A DNA stretch of 64,000 bases from Coenobita brevimanus (GCA_032717465.1 CM064655.1:14794652-14858651); one strand, 5' to 3'. Shown: positions 21,445 to 33,526, counted from the stretch's first letter. Notes: a model not told the origin generated them from the sequence alone. Made by a program: numbers and translations.

Positions 21445-22019
21445 ACCCAAGATTATGGTCCTTCCAAAATATCGAGATCGTTTAGGTGTTGTCCCTCACG
21501 GGAATTCCCCTACGTGCGACGTTGCCATAGTTTCTACTGGGCCAATTATCGGATTAGAGACAAACCTCGACGGACAACCCTCACTCCCAGCTCACTACCT
21601 CTCTCCCTCTCTCTCTCTCTGCATATAAAATCAACATTTTATGGAGATTTATTTCTATAAAATGTCTATACGGTTTTATGAACTATCAGAATTTGAGGAA
21701 AAGCCTCCTGACTGTCTGTCTGTCTCTCTCTATCTGCATAGGAAATCAACATTTTATGGAGATTTACCACTATAAAAAGTCCATATGGTTCCATAAAAAG
21801 TCTGTAAGAGTAGCAGGGGAATGAGCTTCCATTTTTGATGGCGGTCAGAGAGGAATTGACCTGCAGATTGACACCTGACCCATCCTCACTGACTCACCTA
21901 CAAACGTGACAGCGTTGGAAAGCAGCGTTGACAAGTGTTGAGGTATTTATAAAAAGTCATTGTTATTATTAAAAACAACAGGCATTTTCTTACACTATAC
22001 CTGTATAGCCTTATTAGAG

Positions 22020-22055
<36 letters not shown>

Positions 22056-22255
22056 TGTAAATAAATTTCATTTAGAAACATATATATATATATATATACA
22101 TATACTGTAAATAAATTTCATTTAGAAGTAGTAAATAGCTGACATGAGACAGAGAGATGTATTTTGGTACAGATTCAGCAGCATCACACGAAGGGGAATT
22201 CCTGGGAGGGACAACGCCCAAATGATCTCGATATTTTGGAAGGACTATAGTCACC
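21445..22255. repeat. Foldback: inverted repeats ~65-80 bp apart by ~650 bp
   Basis: CCTTCCAAAATATCGAGATC at about 21460 and its reverse complement at about 22225-22250 extend as inverted arms that also share GTTGTCCCTC and GGAATTCCCC. The interior holds a duplicated AACATTTTATGGAGATTTA block (about 21630 and 21748), TA tracts (22022-22056, 22079-22099) and a duplicated CTGTAAATAAATTTCATT. No coding. It resembles a degenerate foldback or MITE-type element. Confidence 0.6.
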
Positions 22256-22968
22256 CTCGTGGCAAAGGGGTTAATAAGGCGATCTGAAGGTCTTTGCCCA
22301 TCATCCCTGTAATTCTAGTCAAAATCACGCCAGTAGTTTTTGTGTAAAGTTATTAATAGACTGACAGACAAACTGAGTGAAAACAATACCTGTCCCTGAG
22401 CCCCTCCTGGGTGGGGACAGGTAATCAGTGTTCCCTATTAACCTTTTCCATTGATATATGAGCACAGGACAAAGTCGCACTAGATACAGTGTGGGCAACT
22501 GAATCAGGTGGCAAATTCATTGATGAGCAATTTACACAACAGGATGAATTCTTATTGGATCAGCACAAAAGGCACATGCTGGATCATGCGATTTAGGGGA
22601 CAACCAAAATAGAGGTGTCCAAATTTCCGACATACCTAACACATATTTAACCCCACAAACACATACCCCGGGGAGTTAAGTACAGTCTTTTGTATATTTG
22701 GTGACATCATCAATACAGCATACTTGCTATCACCCTTCTCCTTTGCACGCTGATCCAAAAGCTGTGCAATCTCCATGTTTTCTTATCAACAATGTGTGCA
22801 ACTATTTCATTATCTGGAATCATCGTGGAAATCCCAGCAACAGTCATTTCTGGCAAAACTTTTTAAGTTCAGAAAAAATGGAATTAGAGTCCTCACTGAA
22901 TAACAGGCACATTGCTCTGTTGACATCCTCCTTTACCTTCGGAAGAAGCTTAACCCCTAAAACACGGG

Positions 22969-23028
22969 GCGTCGCGTTTGCGACGCTCGCCGAAAAGGAC
23001 ATAACGGTGGATCGTCGTGTTTGCGATT
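22969..23028 (+). repeat. Subterminal hairpin pair at the 5' end of pb2
   Basis: GCGTCGCGTTTGCGACGC at 22969-22986 is a perfect 7-bp stem with a 4-nt loop. A related CGTCGTGTTTGCGATTC follows about 40 bp on. Both match the pair in pb1; pb3 and pb4 have GCGTCAC-type versions at the same distance from the end. Confidence 0.7.
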
Positions 23029-23367
23029 CGAGTTAATTTTGAATAAATGCGGGCAAGCAGGTTCAAGCTGGTATTGTCTATCAGTACCGCCACCCTCTAG
23101 CTACTATTAGCATACTTGACCTTTGTACCACTGACCTCCGTTGTTGCCAAGTATCTTTTTTTTTTTACCCCCCCACCGCGGCCCGGCCACCCTCGCTGTG
23201 ATATATGGCAGCGCACTGACTGCTCAGAAATGTCAATCTGCGCTTTCCTCTCGCAAGCAGTTTATGCTAATTGGAAACGCTTGTTTCCCCAGTTGTCACA
23301 CTAGCTTTTTTTCGTGCGGTTTGCCCCTGTTTAGCGTCAGTTTACCGCAGGCTTTCAAGGTGACATT

Positions 23368-25711
23368 ATGTCGAATTCTAGCTCTTCCGAGTCAGTGCCT
23401 TCAAGCCCTCCGAAAATGGGCTTTGGGACCTCTACCCCTTCTAAACCCTTACTAGGGAGTGCAAAGGGCCTGAGTAAGTCTGCTATAGGCCTAGAATTAC
23501 TGAAAGCCTCTATGGACTACGGTAGTGATGTTGCTGTGTTGTCGAGCCTTGCAGAATCAGACACTTTATCAAGTGCTGAGTCTGAGGTGCAGGAAGAGAC
23601 AATTGCTGTGCCTAGTACCTCGTCAGGCAAGGCTCCAGTGCAGAAGGGAGTGGCGTATGGCAAGGGGGCAAAGAGGAAGTGAAGTGGTGACCCCGGTTCC
23701 CAGTCATTGTTCTCCGCAGGCCGGCTATTGTCCCCAACCTCAGGTCAGGCCGCCGCCATACCGCCTCGCACCCCCAGCCCCATTCTCTCGTCATCATCGT
23801 CTGCTGTGATTTCTCCAGAGTCTTTGGAGTCTCCTTCACCACCTCGGAAGGGAAGTAGGCAGTCTGGTAGTCATAGAGGTTTCCGTAGGCCCCATGTTTG
23901 TGCTGGCATGAGTAGAAAAGTGTCTCCTAGTGCTAAAATTAGTGGTAGGGTTTATCGCACCAGGCAACTCACCACCCAGCCTACTGCGAGTGACCTTGAA
24001 CCTTCTCCCACTCTCCCCACCACCACCACAACCGCACATGCCCGACCTAGCTCACCCACTGCCTCACCGCCAGCCTCACCCACTGCCACACGGCCTGCCT
24101 CACCCTCCGACGCACCTACCCACTCCCAGCCTAGGCAGGGCACTCTGGACGCCTTCGTGTGGTCTGAGGGCTCTGATTTTGTGCCAGAGTATCTGCCCTT
24201 TGATTCAACTGGGTGTGGGATCCAGGCTGACTTCCCTGTCCCCGAGGGTGGTGAATGCTTGGACTACCTGTTGGCCTTCCTGGATGACGAAGTAATGCAG
24301 CATATTTGTACCGAGACCCACAGGTACGAAGGACAATTTGCTGCAGTTCGTGAAGGTGAAGGTGCAACGCCATCCACGTCGCGGATGGCAGCATGGGTTC
24401 CTGTGACGATCTGGGAACTATTTGTATTCATCGGCTTGATGCTTCTGATGCCACATAACTGGAAGCACAAGCTTGAGGAGTACTGGAGTGTCTGACGACC
24501 TTTGCCTCACACTCATCTTCAACAAGTACATGACTCGGGATCGTTTCAGGCAGCTCATGACGTACCTCCACTTCGCACACAACGATGAGCCTTCCCAGAC
24601 TGACCCCCTATGGAAAGTGAGGGAAATCCTGAACACGATCAAGGACAAGTTTATGACGTTCCTTCGGCCCTTCAAGAAAGTAGTGATCGACGAGTCCTTG
24701 GTTTTGTTCAGGGGCCGTCTTCGGTTCGGGCAGTATATTCCTAGCAAACGCCACCGCTTTGGAATAAAGTTTTTCGTGCTGTGCGACTGCAAGACGGGGT
24801 TCATCCTAGACTTCATCATCTACACCGCCAGCAATGTGGACTTGGACAGGACCGACCCCCTTGGATTCTCTGGCTCTGTGGTGAAAGTGCTTCTGGAAAA
24901 GTACTTCGGCGGGAATCATGTCCTGTATACGGACAATTATTATACAGCACCGAAACTCGCCAAGTACCTTTCAGAGCACGGCATCGGCTCCTGTGGCACT
25001 GTCAGGAGCAATAGGGCACACTACCCTGCCTTCCCCGAGGCTGCAAGATCAAAGCGGTGAGACGTGCACCTGAAGAAATCAGAGAAGATGCTGGCGATAC
25101 GGTGGCACGACAAGAGGATCGTCAATAGGCTCACCACAGTATACAAGGGGGAAATCCAAGCCACAGGGAAGGTCGACAGAAGGACTGGCGAGCCTGTGAT
25201 GAAGCCTGATGCTGTAATTGACTACAATGTCAATATGCGGCTGGTGGACAAGTCCGATATGATGATCGGAGAGATTGACTGCCTGAGGAGGAACCGGCGA
25301 TAGTACAGGAAGGTGTTCTTGCACTTGCTTGATATGTGTATGCTGAACGCCTTCATCCTGTATAAAATCAAGAACAGGAAGCCAGCTAACTACTCTCTCA
25401 GGCGGTTTTCAAAGACTTGTGTCTACCAGCTGCTTCAGCGTTTTGGGCAGGTACTGCCATTAGGTCCCAGGCGCCACTCACAGACACCTCCAGACCGCCT
25501 ACAGTGCCAGGACTACCTTCAGTGACACCGCCTGGAGCCACTGCCTAGCACTGCCAAGAGGGGGAAAGCACTGAGGAGGTGCTATGTTTGCAGCCACACA
25601 AACCGGCAAGAACGAACTTTTAGACGCACCTCCTTGCAGTGCAAAGAGTGTCAGATTCCCCTGTGCGCTTACCCGTGTTTCTTTGACTACCACAGCCTAA
25701 GTAGATATTGA
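23368..25711 (+). pseudogene. piggyBac transposase, inactivated (pb2)
   Basis: Co-linear with the 779-residue pb1 protein from the shared MSNSSSSESV start to the YHSL end, with all three catalytic motifs readable (VVIDESL, YTDNYYTAP, LVDKSD). It is broken by TGA at 23680-23682, a one-base insertion near 24490 after the LEEYWS motif, TGA at 25058-25060 (after AARSKR), TAG at 25301-25303 (tryptophan of RRNRRWYRK) and TGA at 25523-25525. Most of the remaining protein is close to pb1, so death was fairly recent compared with the Tigger copies. Confidence 0.93.
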
Positions 25712-27190
25712 AAATAAGGGTGGAAATATGTAAATAATACTGAGAGTGACAGTGATACTAGTGCTTAGTTTTCTTGTACGTACTGACGGTGACAGTCAGT
25801 TGAGTGTAAATTAGTGTATGTAGTTGTAAAAGCACTGACAGTGACAGTGATTTCAGTGTAAATTATTGTACATAGTAATAATATAAGTATTGAAAGTGAC
25901 AGTCACTCCAGTGTAAGAAGTTGAAAGCATATTTTTCTATTCTATGTTATGACAGTGACAGTTTGGTGTGTAGGAAATATTATTTTTATAAGTAATGACA
26001 GTGACAGTGATGAATTAGGCACTAAACTGACAGCGAGAGTGAAAGTGAGCGATAGAAATGAAGTGCGAGCGGCCGACAGGAACGAGAATAAAGTGACTGG
26101 CGTAAGGCAGAATAAAAGCGCGCCGCGGTGGTCTTTCTCATTCCCGCTTCACAATGCTGGCAGTGACAGTGATTTTTATGGCCGTAATAGTGACTTGCGA
26201 GTCTTTGGGAAGTACTATGATGGAAAATAATGTAGTATACGTGTTTTTAGCTGTGAAAAGGGAAATGTTTGTTCAGTGACAGGAAGACCGCCGCCGCGCT
26301 GCATGTCAGCCGTACGCTCCGTTGATTTTAGCCTTATTTTCAGTGCTTATTGTACAAATATGGATTCCAAACTACCTGTACGTTGTAGTATAAAGTGTAC
26401 TGTGACAGACTGAGGCTGTGGTAGAAGGGAAACCGGGTTGCTGGAGGTGTGAAAGTGAAGATTTTGTTACCCAACTTTGCAAGTCTCCACAAGTCCTTGG
26501 GTAGTCCATGAAGGCTCAACACCTGTCTCTGGAGAAAGCTGAATGTAAGTACTATCTGCCATAAAAATTATAATATTCTAGGGTTAATCTCTGATTTTTG
26601 GCAAATATTTTCCTACACGTACTCAGACCGAGATACAACCCCGCCACACGGGGGGGGGTTGGCTGTCGATGGCCGCACTTTAGGGGTTAATTATAAAAGA
26701 ACTAGTGTTTGTCTCTTTACTGCTGTGACTGGGATGGTCCTGAGGATGATTTAATGTTCCCAGACACAGAGGCGCTGTTTGCCCTAACCCCCTTCTCTGG
26801 TCGTGCAACCCATGCCTGATGTTCACTACCCTGTTTGAAATTAACCTCTTTATTTGAAGCAAACCCCTTCAGTTCTTTAGTTCCATCTTGGACGATGTCA
26901 GCATATGACCTGGCTGAGAGGGAGGGTAACTCTTGCAGTTGGCTCAAAAACATAAAATTTCCTTTCAAAGACCTCAAACCTCTGGCTGACTCCCTCAATG
27001 GCCTCAACCACAATTTTAGGGATTCGGCAAGCTAATCCTGAATCAGGATGACTTACTGACAATTTAAGGAGGTCTTCAAACCTGGTTTCACAGCTTGCAC
27101 AGAACTGTTTGAAGATGGACATCTGTCATAAACCTGAGGCACTCCTCCTGAATGTCAGGAGAGTAAACTCTCAATTATCCGTCATCACAA

Positions 27191-27746
27191 CATCTGGCCC
27201 AACGCAATATCTGGCACAGCTAGATCCTGACTATTAACACAATATCCGACAATTTTTATGCAACATCTGGCACTGAAATGGGATGTAACTGGTGGTCCAA
27301 TGCAATATCTGGCATTGTGGGGTCTACACCAGCTTGTAAGCAGTAGCCAACCTGCACCAAGGGAAATCCCAAAACTTGGGAGCCAATGAAAACACCCACT
27401 ACGCACCAGCCAATCTGAATCCATCGTGGGCATGGCTTATTTGGCATGCCAAGAATGCCACCGTGCTCTCATACTTGCCTGTGGATGTTGTAGTGCCAAG
27501 ACATGCTTGTGTGCTCCCACTCTTCTGACCATGCGGTCACAAAATCCTGGTGCTTGACAAACTCTCTGGCATCCTATGTTCAAGCTACTGTACTGTATTC
27601 TATTGCAAAGCTAATGGTCTGTCAGTGCTCATGTCCCAGTGCTTTACTATGATTGTTAAACTACCCATGCTGTATTGTGTACTGTGCTGTTTATGAGTAC
27701 GAATCCCCAGTGCTGTTTCTCACAATCAATGCCAACACCTGGTGAG
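27191..27746. other. Intronic DNA with degenerate CAATATCTGGCA repeats
   Basis: The short motif CAATATCTGGCA or close variants recurs about five times between 27180 and 27320. No gene or transposon end was recognised. T3 begins immediately to the right. Confidence 0.35.
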
Positions 27747-27961
27747 TACAGGTATACCCCGGTTTAACAATGCAACTGGTTAGGTAAAAACCCATCACTA
27801 GGCAAGGTGTCGTATATCGGGGTAGACTTAACATGTAAAGTATAGGGATGCGTTTTTCAGTTTTGGGTTTCACCCCCAACCAATTCCTAAACCTACCCAA
27901 ATGAGTCCAAAAACAAGCTTAAAGCCAATCTAAATGGCCTAACTGCTGTAGAAGAAGCTAA

Positions 27962-28432
27962 ACTAAGCCTCATTAACTCTCCTCCTCTTACTGACTCCCT
28001 TCAACCTCTGTCTCTTCGCCGCACTGTTGCATCTTTATCTCTTTTCTATCGCTACTTTAATGGTCACTGCTCCTCTGAACTGTCTGCTTGCATTCCTCCA
28101 CCTCTACGACGGGCGCGTAGCACCCGTCTGGCAGCAAACTCTCATCCCTTTTCTGTCCAACTCTCTAATGCAAGAGTTAACCGTTACTCCCAGTCTTTCA
28201 TTTATGCAACAGGTCAGCTCTGGAACTGTCTCCCTCTGTCTGTATTTCCTTCTGCCTATGATCTCCAGTCTTTCAAACGTAGTGTGTCCAGGCATCTCAA
28301 AATGATCGGATCTTGAATTTGGCTCTCTATTGTATTTTGTTTTTCTCTTGGAGGGAACTGTTACTGCAGGCTCATGGCCTTTGGTTCCTTCTTCCTCGCA
28401 TAAAAAAAAATAAAATAAAATAAAATAACTCA
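27962..28432 (+). mobile_element. LINE C 3' fragment in T3
   Basis: 5'-truncated copy starting at the TCATTAACTCTCCTCC block and ending CTTCCTCGCATAAAAAAA followed by a TAAAA-rich tail (28400-28435). Comparison with T1 (about 2015-2060) shows it sits in the Tigger 3' region and replaced about a dozen bases. Coding remains readable (LSACIPPPLRRARSTR-like residues in frame shifts). Confidence 0.9.
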
Positions 28433-28589
28433 CAAAAACCAACAAATAAAATCTGAAAATCATTAAAAATAGGTCAGAAAATATCAAACTCCTCTCATCA
28501 CTTACTTCTTGTAAGTCCATATCCAGTCCTGGTCTTCATCCTTGCTATCCTCACCCCCCCCCACCCCCGAGGCTAGGGGACATATGGTG

Positions 28590-29933
28590 CTCCCTAGCAC
28601 TCACTCATCCTCCTCAAAGCCCTCAAACCCAAATCCCGGGAAAGGGTCGGATGGGGGAGCCTGCAAGGTGAGGTAATGGTAGTGGGAGACTGATGCGCTG
28701 GCTCTGGGGGGTGGTGATGGACTGCGATGTGATGACTCAGGCAGCGGCGATGGGGTGCAATGCGATGACTCAAGCGGTGGTGATGGGGTGCGATGCGATG
28801 GATCTGGGGGTGGCGATGGAGTGTTATGCGATGACAGAGGTGGTGGTGAGGGAGACAGCTGCGATGACCGGTGAGATGGCAAGGGAGACCGCTGTGATGA
28901 CTGACAAGGTAGCAAGGGAGACAGATGCGGATCGGCTGGGGGTGAGGTCCCGCACTAGGGGCTGAGCACGTCCTTAACGGGAGGAGGCACCGGGTGTGTG
29001 TTTGCTGGTCAATGGTTGGGGAGATGCTCTGCTGGTTGAGGGCTGGGGAGATGTTCTGCTGGTTGAGGGCTGGGGAGATGCTCTACTGGTCGAGAGCTGG
29101 GGAGATCCTCTGTGGGTTGCTGGCATGGTACGAGCCTGTTTGAAAAAGGGAGTGATTGTAGTCTGCCTGGCCGCCCTCTTCTTTTCCTCCAGCATCGTCC
29201 TGTACACCTCCATCCCATCCTCCAGCTGATCAGATGTGTCCCTGCTTTATCCTGGGAGAGGGTCATGTCTGAGCATAAGCACAATGACCTCATCCATTTT
29301 CCTACTTCCTATGATCTCCAATCTTTCAAATGCAGTGTGTCCTAGCATCTTGAAATGAAAGGATCTTGCATTTGGCTCTCTGTTGTATTGTTTTTGTTTT
29401 TTTCTTGAAAGGAACAGTTTGCTGGCTCCTGGCCTTTGGTTCCTTCTTCCTTGCATTAAAAAAAAAATATGAAAATAACTTGGTCACCACCTCCCTCAGA
29501 ATTTTTATATTGAGGGTTCACACTTCAGGGAAGACCTCCTCCTGCTGTGCTTCCTAATGCACCTACTGAATCTCCACAGTGAGGAGCTCCTCGTTGCTGA
29601 GCTCCTCCCTGTGGCTTTCCAGAACCTCCTCTACATCCTCATCGACCTCCCCGAAGCCTGCTTTGTGCGACAACTGACCAATTTCCTGCCACGCATGTTG
29701 GACCAGCGGTGCCTGCACACCCTCAAGGAAGCCGGTGAAGGAGTGAACACACTCCGGCCACAGCTTCCGTCACACACCGTTCATGGTGGGCTGGCTAACT
29801 TCCCACCATGCAGCAGTGACTCTCTACGGCGAGGCATATTTTATAGACTTTCCATAATGTCTGCACTGTCGTCTTGTCATCGCTGTCACAGGCCCTCACC
29901 AACTACTGCATTGCGCGGCAGAGGTAATATGCC
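28590..29933 (-). pseudogene. T3 transposase, C-terminal part, broken
   Basis: Minus-strand remnants parallel T1: the 9-residue PSTSRASPQ repeats (about 28985-29110), the RKRRGRPGR-like segment corresponding to EKKRVARQT, a Ser/Pro-rich tail and the terminal GFEGFEEDE motif near 28610. Several frameshifts and stops, and a LINE C fragment at 29302-29470, break it. The junction with the N-terminal half is the pb3 insertion. Confidence 0.75.
29302..29470 (+). mobile_element. Short LINE C 3' end in T3
   Basis: Only the last ~170 bp of LINE C: TATGATCTCCAATCTTTCAA through CCTTCTTCCTTGCATTAAAA. The A run is again directly at the end of the coding frame. It is more diverged from the other copies, hence older. 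Confidence 0.8.
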
Positions 29934-31722
29934 TTAACCCCTTAACCGCGGGGCGTCACTTCGTAATGCTTGGGAGCAAGGGATCATACCACGGGGCGTC
30001 ACTTTTGTGATTCTGTATTATTATGAATTCGCCCGGGCTTTCAAGTGGTGGTTTGTATCATCTATCAGTACTACCAATGTCCAACACTAGTCAGCACTCC
30101 TAATCTCATCTGTACTCCCATCCATTGTTGACAATTTAGCCATTTCTCCCCGTTCTTGACTCCTCCCCCTACCTCCCCTCCATTACCCTATCCTCTCGAC
30201 TGCCCGGCCGTGCTACGCTAAGTAAATCTTCCCTGGAATTTTTCACTGATTTCATCCATTGAAATAAGCCCTATGCCCTATTCTTATACCAAATAATATA
30301 TACAAGAAAGAAATAAGGTAAGTGAGAGTGCCATACACTTAGAATTGGCTAATTATCACCTGACAACACCTCACGTACACTCGTTCGCTAATTTTAATTG
30401 TTTATTTCCCATTGAAATATGCCATATAATCTATTTTCGTAATAAAAATATATATAAGAAAGGAAGGGAGAAGCCAAAGTGATATTTACATTCACCTGGA
30501 ACTACCTAATTTATTATTTATTGTCTTGGTTTCCTGCCAATCATTTCATTGCTATATATTAGCAGGTCTCACAAGGCTGAAGTTGGCAGTATTGTACTCA
30601 CCCTAGCCAGGCGGCAGGAGGCCACCACTATCAGTTCACCGTCGTCTTTCAAGGTGAAAGTATGTCGGATTCACTCCTGCTAACTTCCGCCGCTTTTTAG
30701 CCCCATGGAAAGGGCCCTGTGACCTTTACCTCCTACTAAACCTCGTGTGGAAAGAGGTAAAGGCTTGACAATTGAAAGAGAGTGACTACAATCTTTCTGT
30801 TGTGGAAAACAGTGCAAGTGGAATTGTAAATAATGTGTAAATAATGTGCACACAGCAAGTGAAAGCAATGAATGTAAATATAAGTGAACAGTGGAAAATA
30901 GTTTTATAAGTTACTTCAAGTGACAGTGTATAACACAGTGTAAATAAAATAGAAATGCAAATAATGTAAATAAAATAGAGAACGTAAATAGAAATGTAAA
31001 TGAGTAGTATTATAAGAATATGAGTATATATACCAGGAGTAATGAAAGTGAAAGTTTCACTCTAGCATGTATGAATACTATGAGTTATGAAAGTGAAGGT
31101 GAAAGTGACATTCACTCTCAATGCTAGTATACAGGATGAGAAAGTGAATGCTATGTATTTTACTGAAAGAAACTGAATCCCTACAGTGACAATAAACTAC
31201 TATTACTGAAGGAAACTTATGGATAAAGACTGTACTGTAGATATATATAAGTGTTATATAGTAATGGAAATATAAACTGTGAGTGTTTTTATGAATAATA
31301 AATCACACCACCAGCGGCGAACGATCGGAAGTGGGAAGGTCATACGCCCTTGTAATTTTTATTGCTTTCACAGTGTTTTTTTTTGGGGGGAGTATGGATT
31401 CCAAACTATTTGAGAATCATAGAATAGTGTTTCTAGTGATAATATCAGGCTGTGGTAATCATATTACGAGTTGTCAGGAAATGTAAAGTGGAGACTTCGT
31501 TACCCAACTTCAGAGGTCTCCACAAGTCCTACGGAACTCGACAAAGGCTCAACAAACACCCCAGGAGAAAGCTGAAGGTATGTGCCATAAGCATATGTGA
31601 TTTTAATATTCTACGACTAATAACTGATTTTTGGCAAATATTTTTAGAGAGTCTGTCAGAGCGCAAATATGCCCGCTGGAGCCGCAAGTCAAAGCAAAAC
31701 AAGCCCGCGGTTTAAGGGTTAA
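29934..31722 (+). mobile_element. Internally deleted piggyBac pb3 in T3
   Basis: TTAA at 29934-29937 and 31719-31722. The ends read inward CCCCTTAACCGCGG and CCCTTAAACCGCGG. Internal length about 1.78 kb. The right part matches the pb2 3' end (ATGGATTCCAAACTA, TTACCCAACTT, AGGAGAAAGCTGAA, ATTTGCCAAAAATC-like blocks). Near 30650 a TTTCAAGGTGAAAGTATGTC stretch matches the transposase start of pb1/pb2, followed at once by stops. It is therefore a non-autonomous derivative of a related subfamily whose master is not in the window. It splits the T3 transposase: removing it and one TTAA rejoins V-I-M-T to F-K-A-Y-Y in frame. Confidence 0.9.
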
Positions 31723-32827
31723 ACGTCATGATCACCCACTGGTCCATGGGTTGCAATAAGGATGTGGTCTTGGGAAGCAGGAACACCACTTCTATGTTGC
31801 TTGCCCAGTCCTTCATCGCAGCAGGGTGGCTTTGCACACAGTCTACCGCCGTGAGAAAGCTATTTGCCAAGTTCTCCCTAGAGGCATACCTCTTGAGGAA
31901 TGAGAGAGGTAGGACTGAAAACAGGAAGAACAGATGTCGGAAGTCAGCCAGGCCTTCCTGTTTGACTTCCAAATCACCTCTAAACTCTCCTCCACATACC
32001 CCACCTGAGTCCTGGGCTTCTTGGAGTGGTAGACAAGCAGCGGCTTGAACTTGAGGTCACCCTCAGCGTTGCCCCCAGCAACAGTGTCAGCTGGTCCTTC
32101 GAGACCTTGAACCCTGATGTAGACTTTTCCTCTGTTACAAGTAATGTCTTTGTGGACATTCTCTTTCAAAAGAGCCCAGTCTCATCAAAATTCAAAACTT
32201 GCTTCGCACTGTACCCACCCTCTGTGATGATGTGCTTCAGCTCGTCAGGAAACGCTGCCGCCGCCATCATATCCGCACTCACTGCCTCACCATACATCTT
32301 CACGTGGTGCAGGCTTGTCTGCCTCTTGAAGCAGTCAAACCACCCTTGGCTAGCCTTACATGTTTTGCTATCATCAAGATACCACCTCACTTTTACTTCC
32401 TCATAAAGTGTGAGTGCCTTGGTACATATGATAGCCTGACTTATGGGTGCCTTCCTCCTGTTATGGTCCTCCTCCCACAAGAGGAGCATCCTCTCTAACT
32501 CCTTCATTGCAGGCTTTCTATGGGGGATGGTACGAGAGGCGGATAAGGTTGCAACCTCCCCAGCGGCGGCCTTGAAGACCTCCCCCTTCTTGATAATGGT
32601 GGCGACAGTCGACTAGGCCACGTGGAGAGCCGAGGCAATGGTGCACATGCCCTCACTTTTTGTCCTGGCACTCAAGAATATCTAACTTCACTTCCAAAGA
32701 CAGTTTTACGAGCACGCTTTGCGGGAACATCGCCAGCACCAACACTAGCAGGCTGCTTACCACTCCGACCATGGTCACCACTAGCACCACCTCTAGCACC
32801 AACACGTGCAGCACCCTTACCAGACAT
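31723..32827 (-). pseudogene. T3 transposase, N-terminal part and DDE start, broken
   Basis: Start at 32827: a Gly/Ala-rich leader (MSGKGAARVGARGG) and KRARKTVFGSEV, where the psq HTH begins, then a frame change. The CENP-B-type HTH continues as MKELERMLLLWEEDHNRRK and WFDCFKRQTSLHHVKMYGEA. The first catalytic aspartate region is NFDETGLF, followed by a stop codon where tryptophan is expected, the same position that is TAG in T1. The DDE core (GNAEGDLKFKPLLVYHSKK, GRTWQIAFS) runs up to pb3. At least three frame breaks. Inactive. Confidence 0.8.
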
Positions 32828-32829
32828 GA

Positions 32830-33520
32830 TCACACTTATTTAGGCCAAAATTCACACAAAATCGCACTTCACACAGAATTAATATCACTGCTCTACTCAT
32901 GGCACAACTCGTACATGGTTATGATGCACTATGATAGCAGCTTGTGTAATGTCAATAATGCAACACGATGTGGAGTGGGCAAGCTTAAGACAGTTCCTCA
33001 TTCAGAGACAGCCGGTGCGAGAAGAAAAATATGGATGAACGAGAGGTAAGCAATTACTGTGGGGGCTGCACAAGCATTTCTGCGCATCCTGGGAGGCGGG
33101 TGGGCTCAGCTGGCTATGTGAAAGGGTATGATTTAAAATTTTGGCCCATTGCCCGTGAACGAAACTTAGGAGGGCCTATCATTAACTCGTGGAGAGTGAC
33201 GATCATTTTGTAGGTACCTGCTGGGAAGCGATGATTAGGCCAAAATTTCGTGTCTTACAGAATTGAATGAAACACACATAATCATCTTGGAAATGTTCGG
33301 GCACATCCAGCAATATATATATATGACCACATAAAGTCAAGTGGTGGTGAGATAAAATGGCCAGAAGATGAACAGCTGGTGATGCGAGCAACCTACCACC
33401 CGTAGTGACTGGGGTAAGGAATGGGGCATTATTTGGGAAACACAGCCTATATTTACCATGGCCTTGGGCACTGATCACGTGATTACTGTATCATCAACCC
33501 TCTTTTTCTCTCTCTCTCTC
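32830..33520. other. Intronic DNA, possibly the degraded 5' end of T3
   Basis: No terminal repeat partner for the T3 end was found. One 91-codon minus-strand frame (33203-33478) has no recognisable domain and no splice context, so it is not called. Confidence 0.35.
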
Positions 33521-33526
33521 TAAAAC

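Larger units (their letters stand above)
22950..26690 (+). mobile_element. Full-length but broken piggyBac pb2
   Basis: TTAA at 22950-22953 and 26687-26690. The ends read inward CCCCTAAAACACGG and CCCCTAAAGTGCGG, more diverged than pb1. The internal length is again 3733 bp. It has the same order of parts as pb1 in the opposite orientation: hairpin pair, transposase, GTGACAGT cluster, terminal ATTTGCCAAAAATCAG block. It inserted in the ORF1-like remnant. Confidence 0.93.
22440..27190 (-). pseudogene. Retroelement ORF1-like remnant split by pb2
   Basis: Reading the minus strand across 27190-26691 and then, skipping pb2, 22949-22440 gives a broken coding region: a CETRFEDLLKLS block, VVEAIEGVSQRFEVFERKF, then after a frameshift LPSLSARSYADIVQ, a Ser-rich stretch and, across the removed TTAA insertion, KLLPKVKEDVNRAMCLLF. 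The SYADIV motif and overall order resemble ORF1 proteins of Jockey-type retroelements, but no zinc knuckles are seen and the family is uncertain. Joining at one TTAA gives a continuous frame (FIIKLLPKV), good evidence that this was one coding unit before pb2 inserted. Confidence 0.5.
27749..32830 (-). mobile_element. Tigger-type transposon T3 with three internal insertions
   Basis: Same family as T1. The 3' end is at 27749, reading CAGGTATACCCCGGTTTAAC, with TA at 27747-27748. The coding region is read right to left from a start at 32827. It is interrupted by LINE C fragments (27962-28432 and 29302-29470) and by pb3 (29934-31722). The 5' terminus was not found in 32830-33210 and may be lost. 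Confidence 0.85.

Noticed and set aside
33203..33478. 91-codon minus-strand frame as a possible host exon
   Set aside because: No recognisable domain, no convincing acceptor/donor pair and no similarity to kinesin tail sequence.
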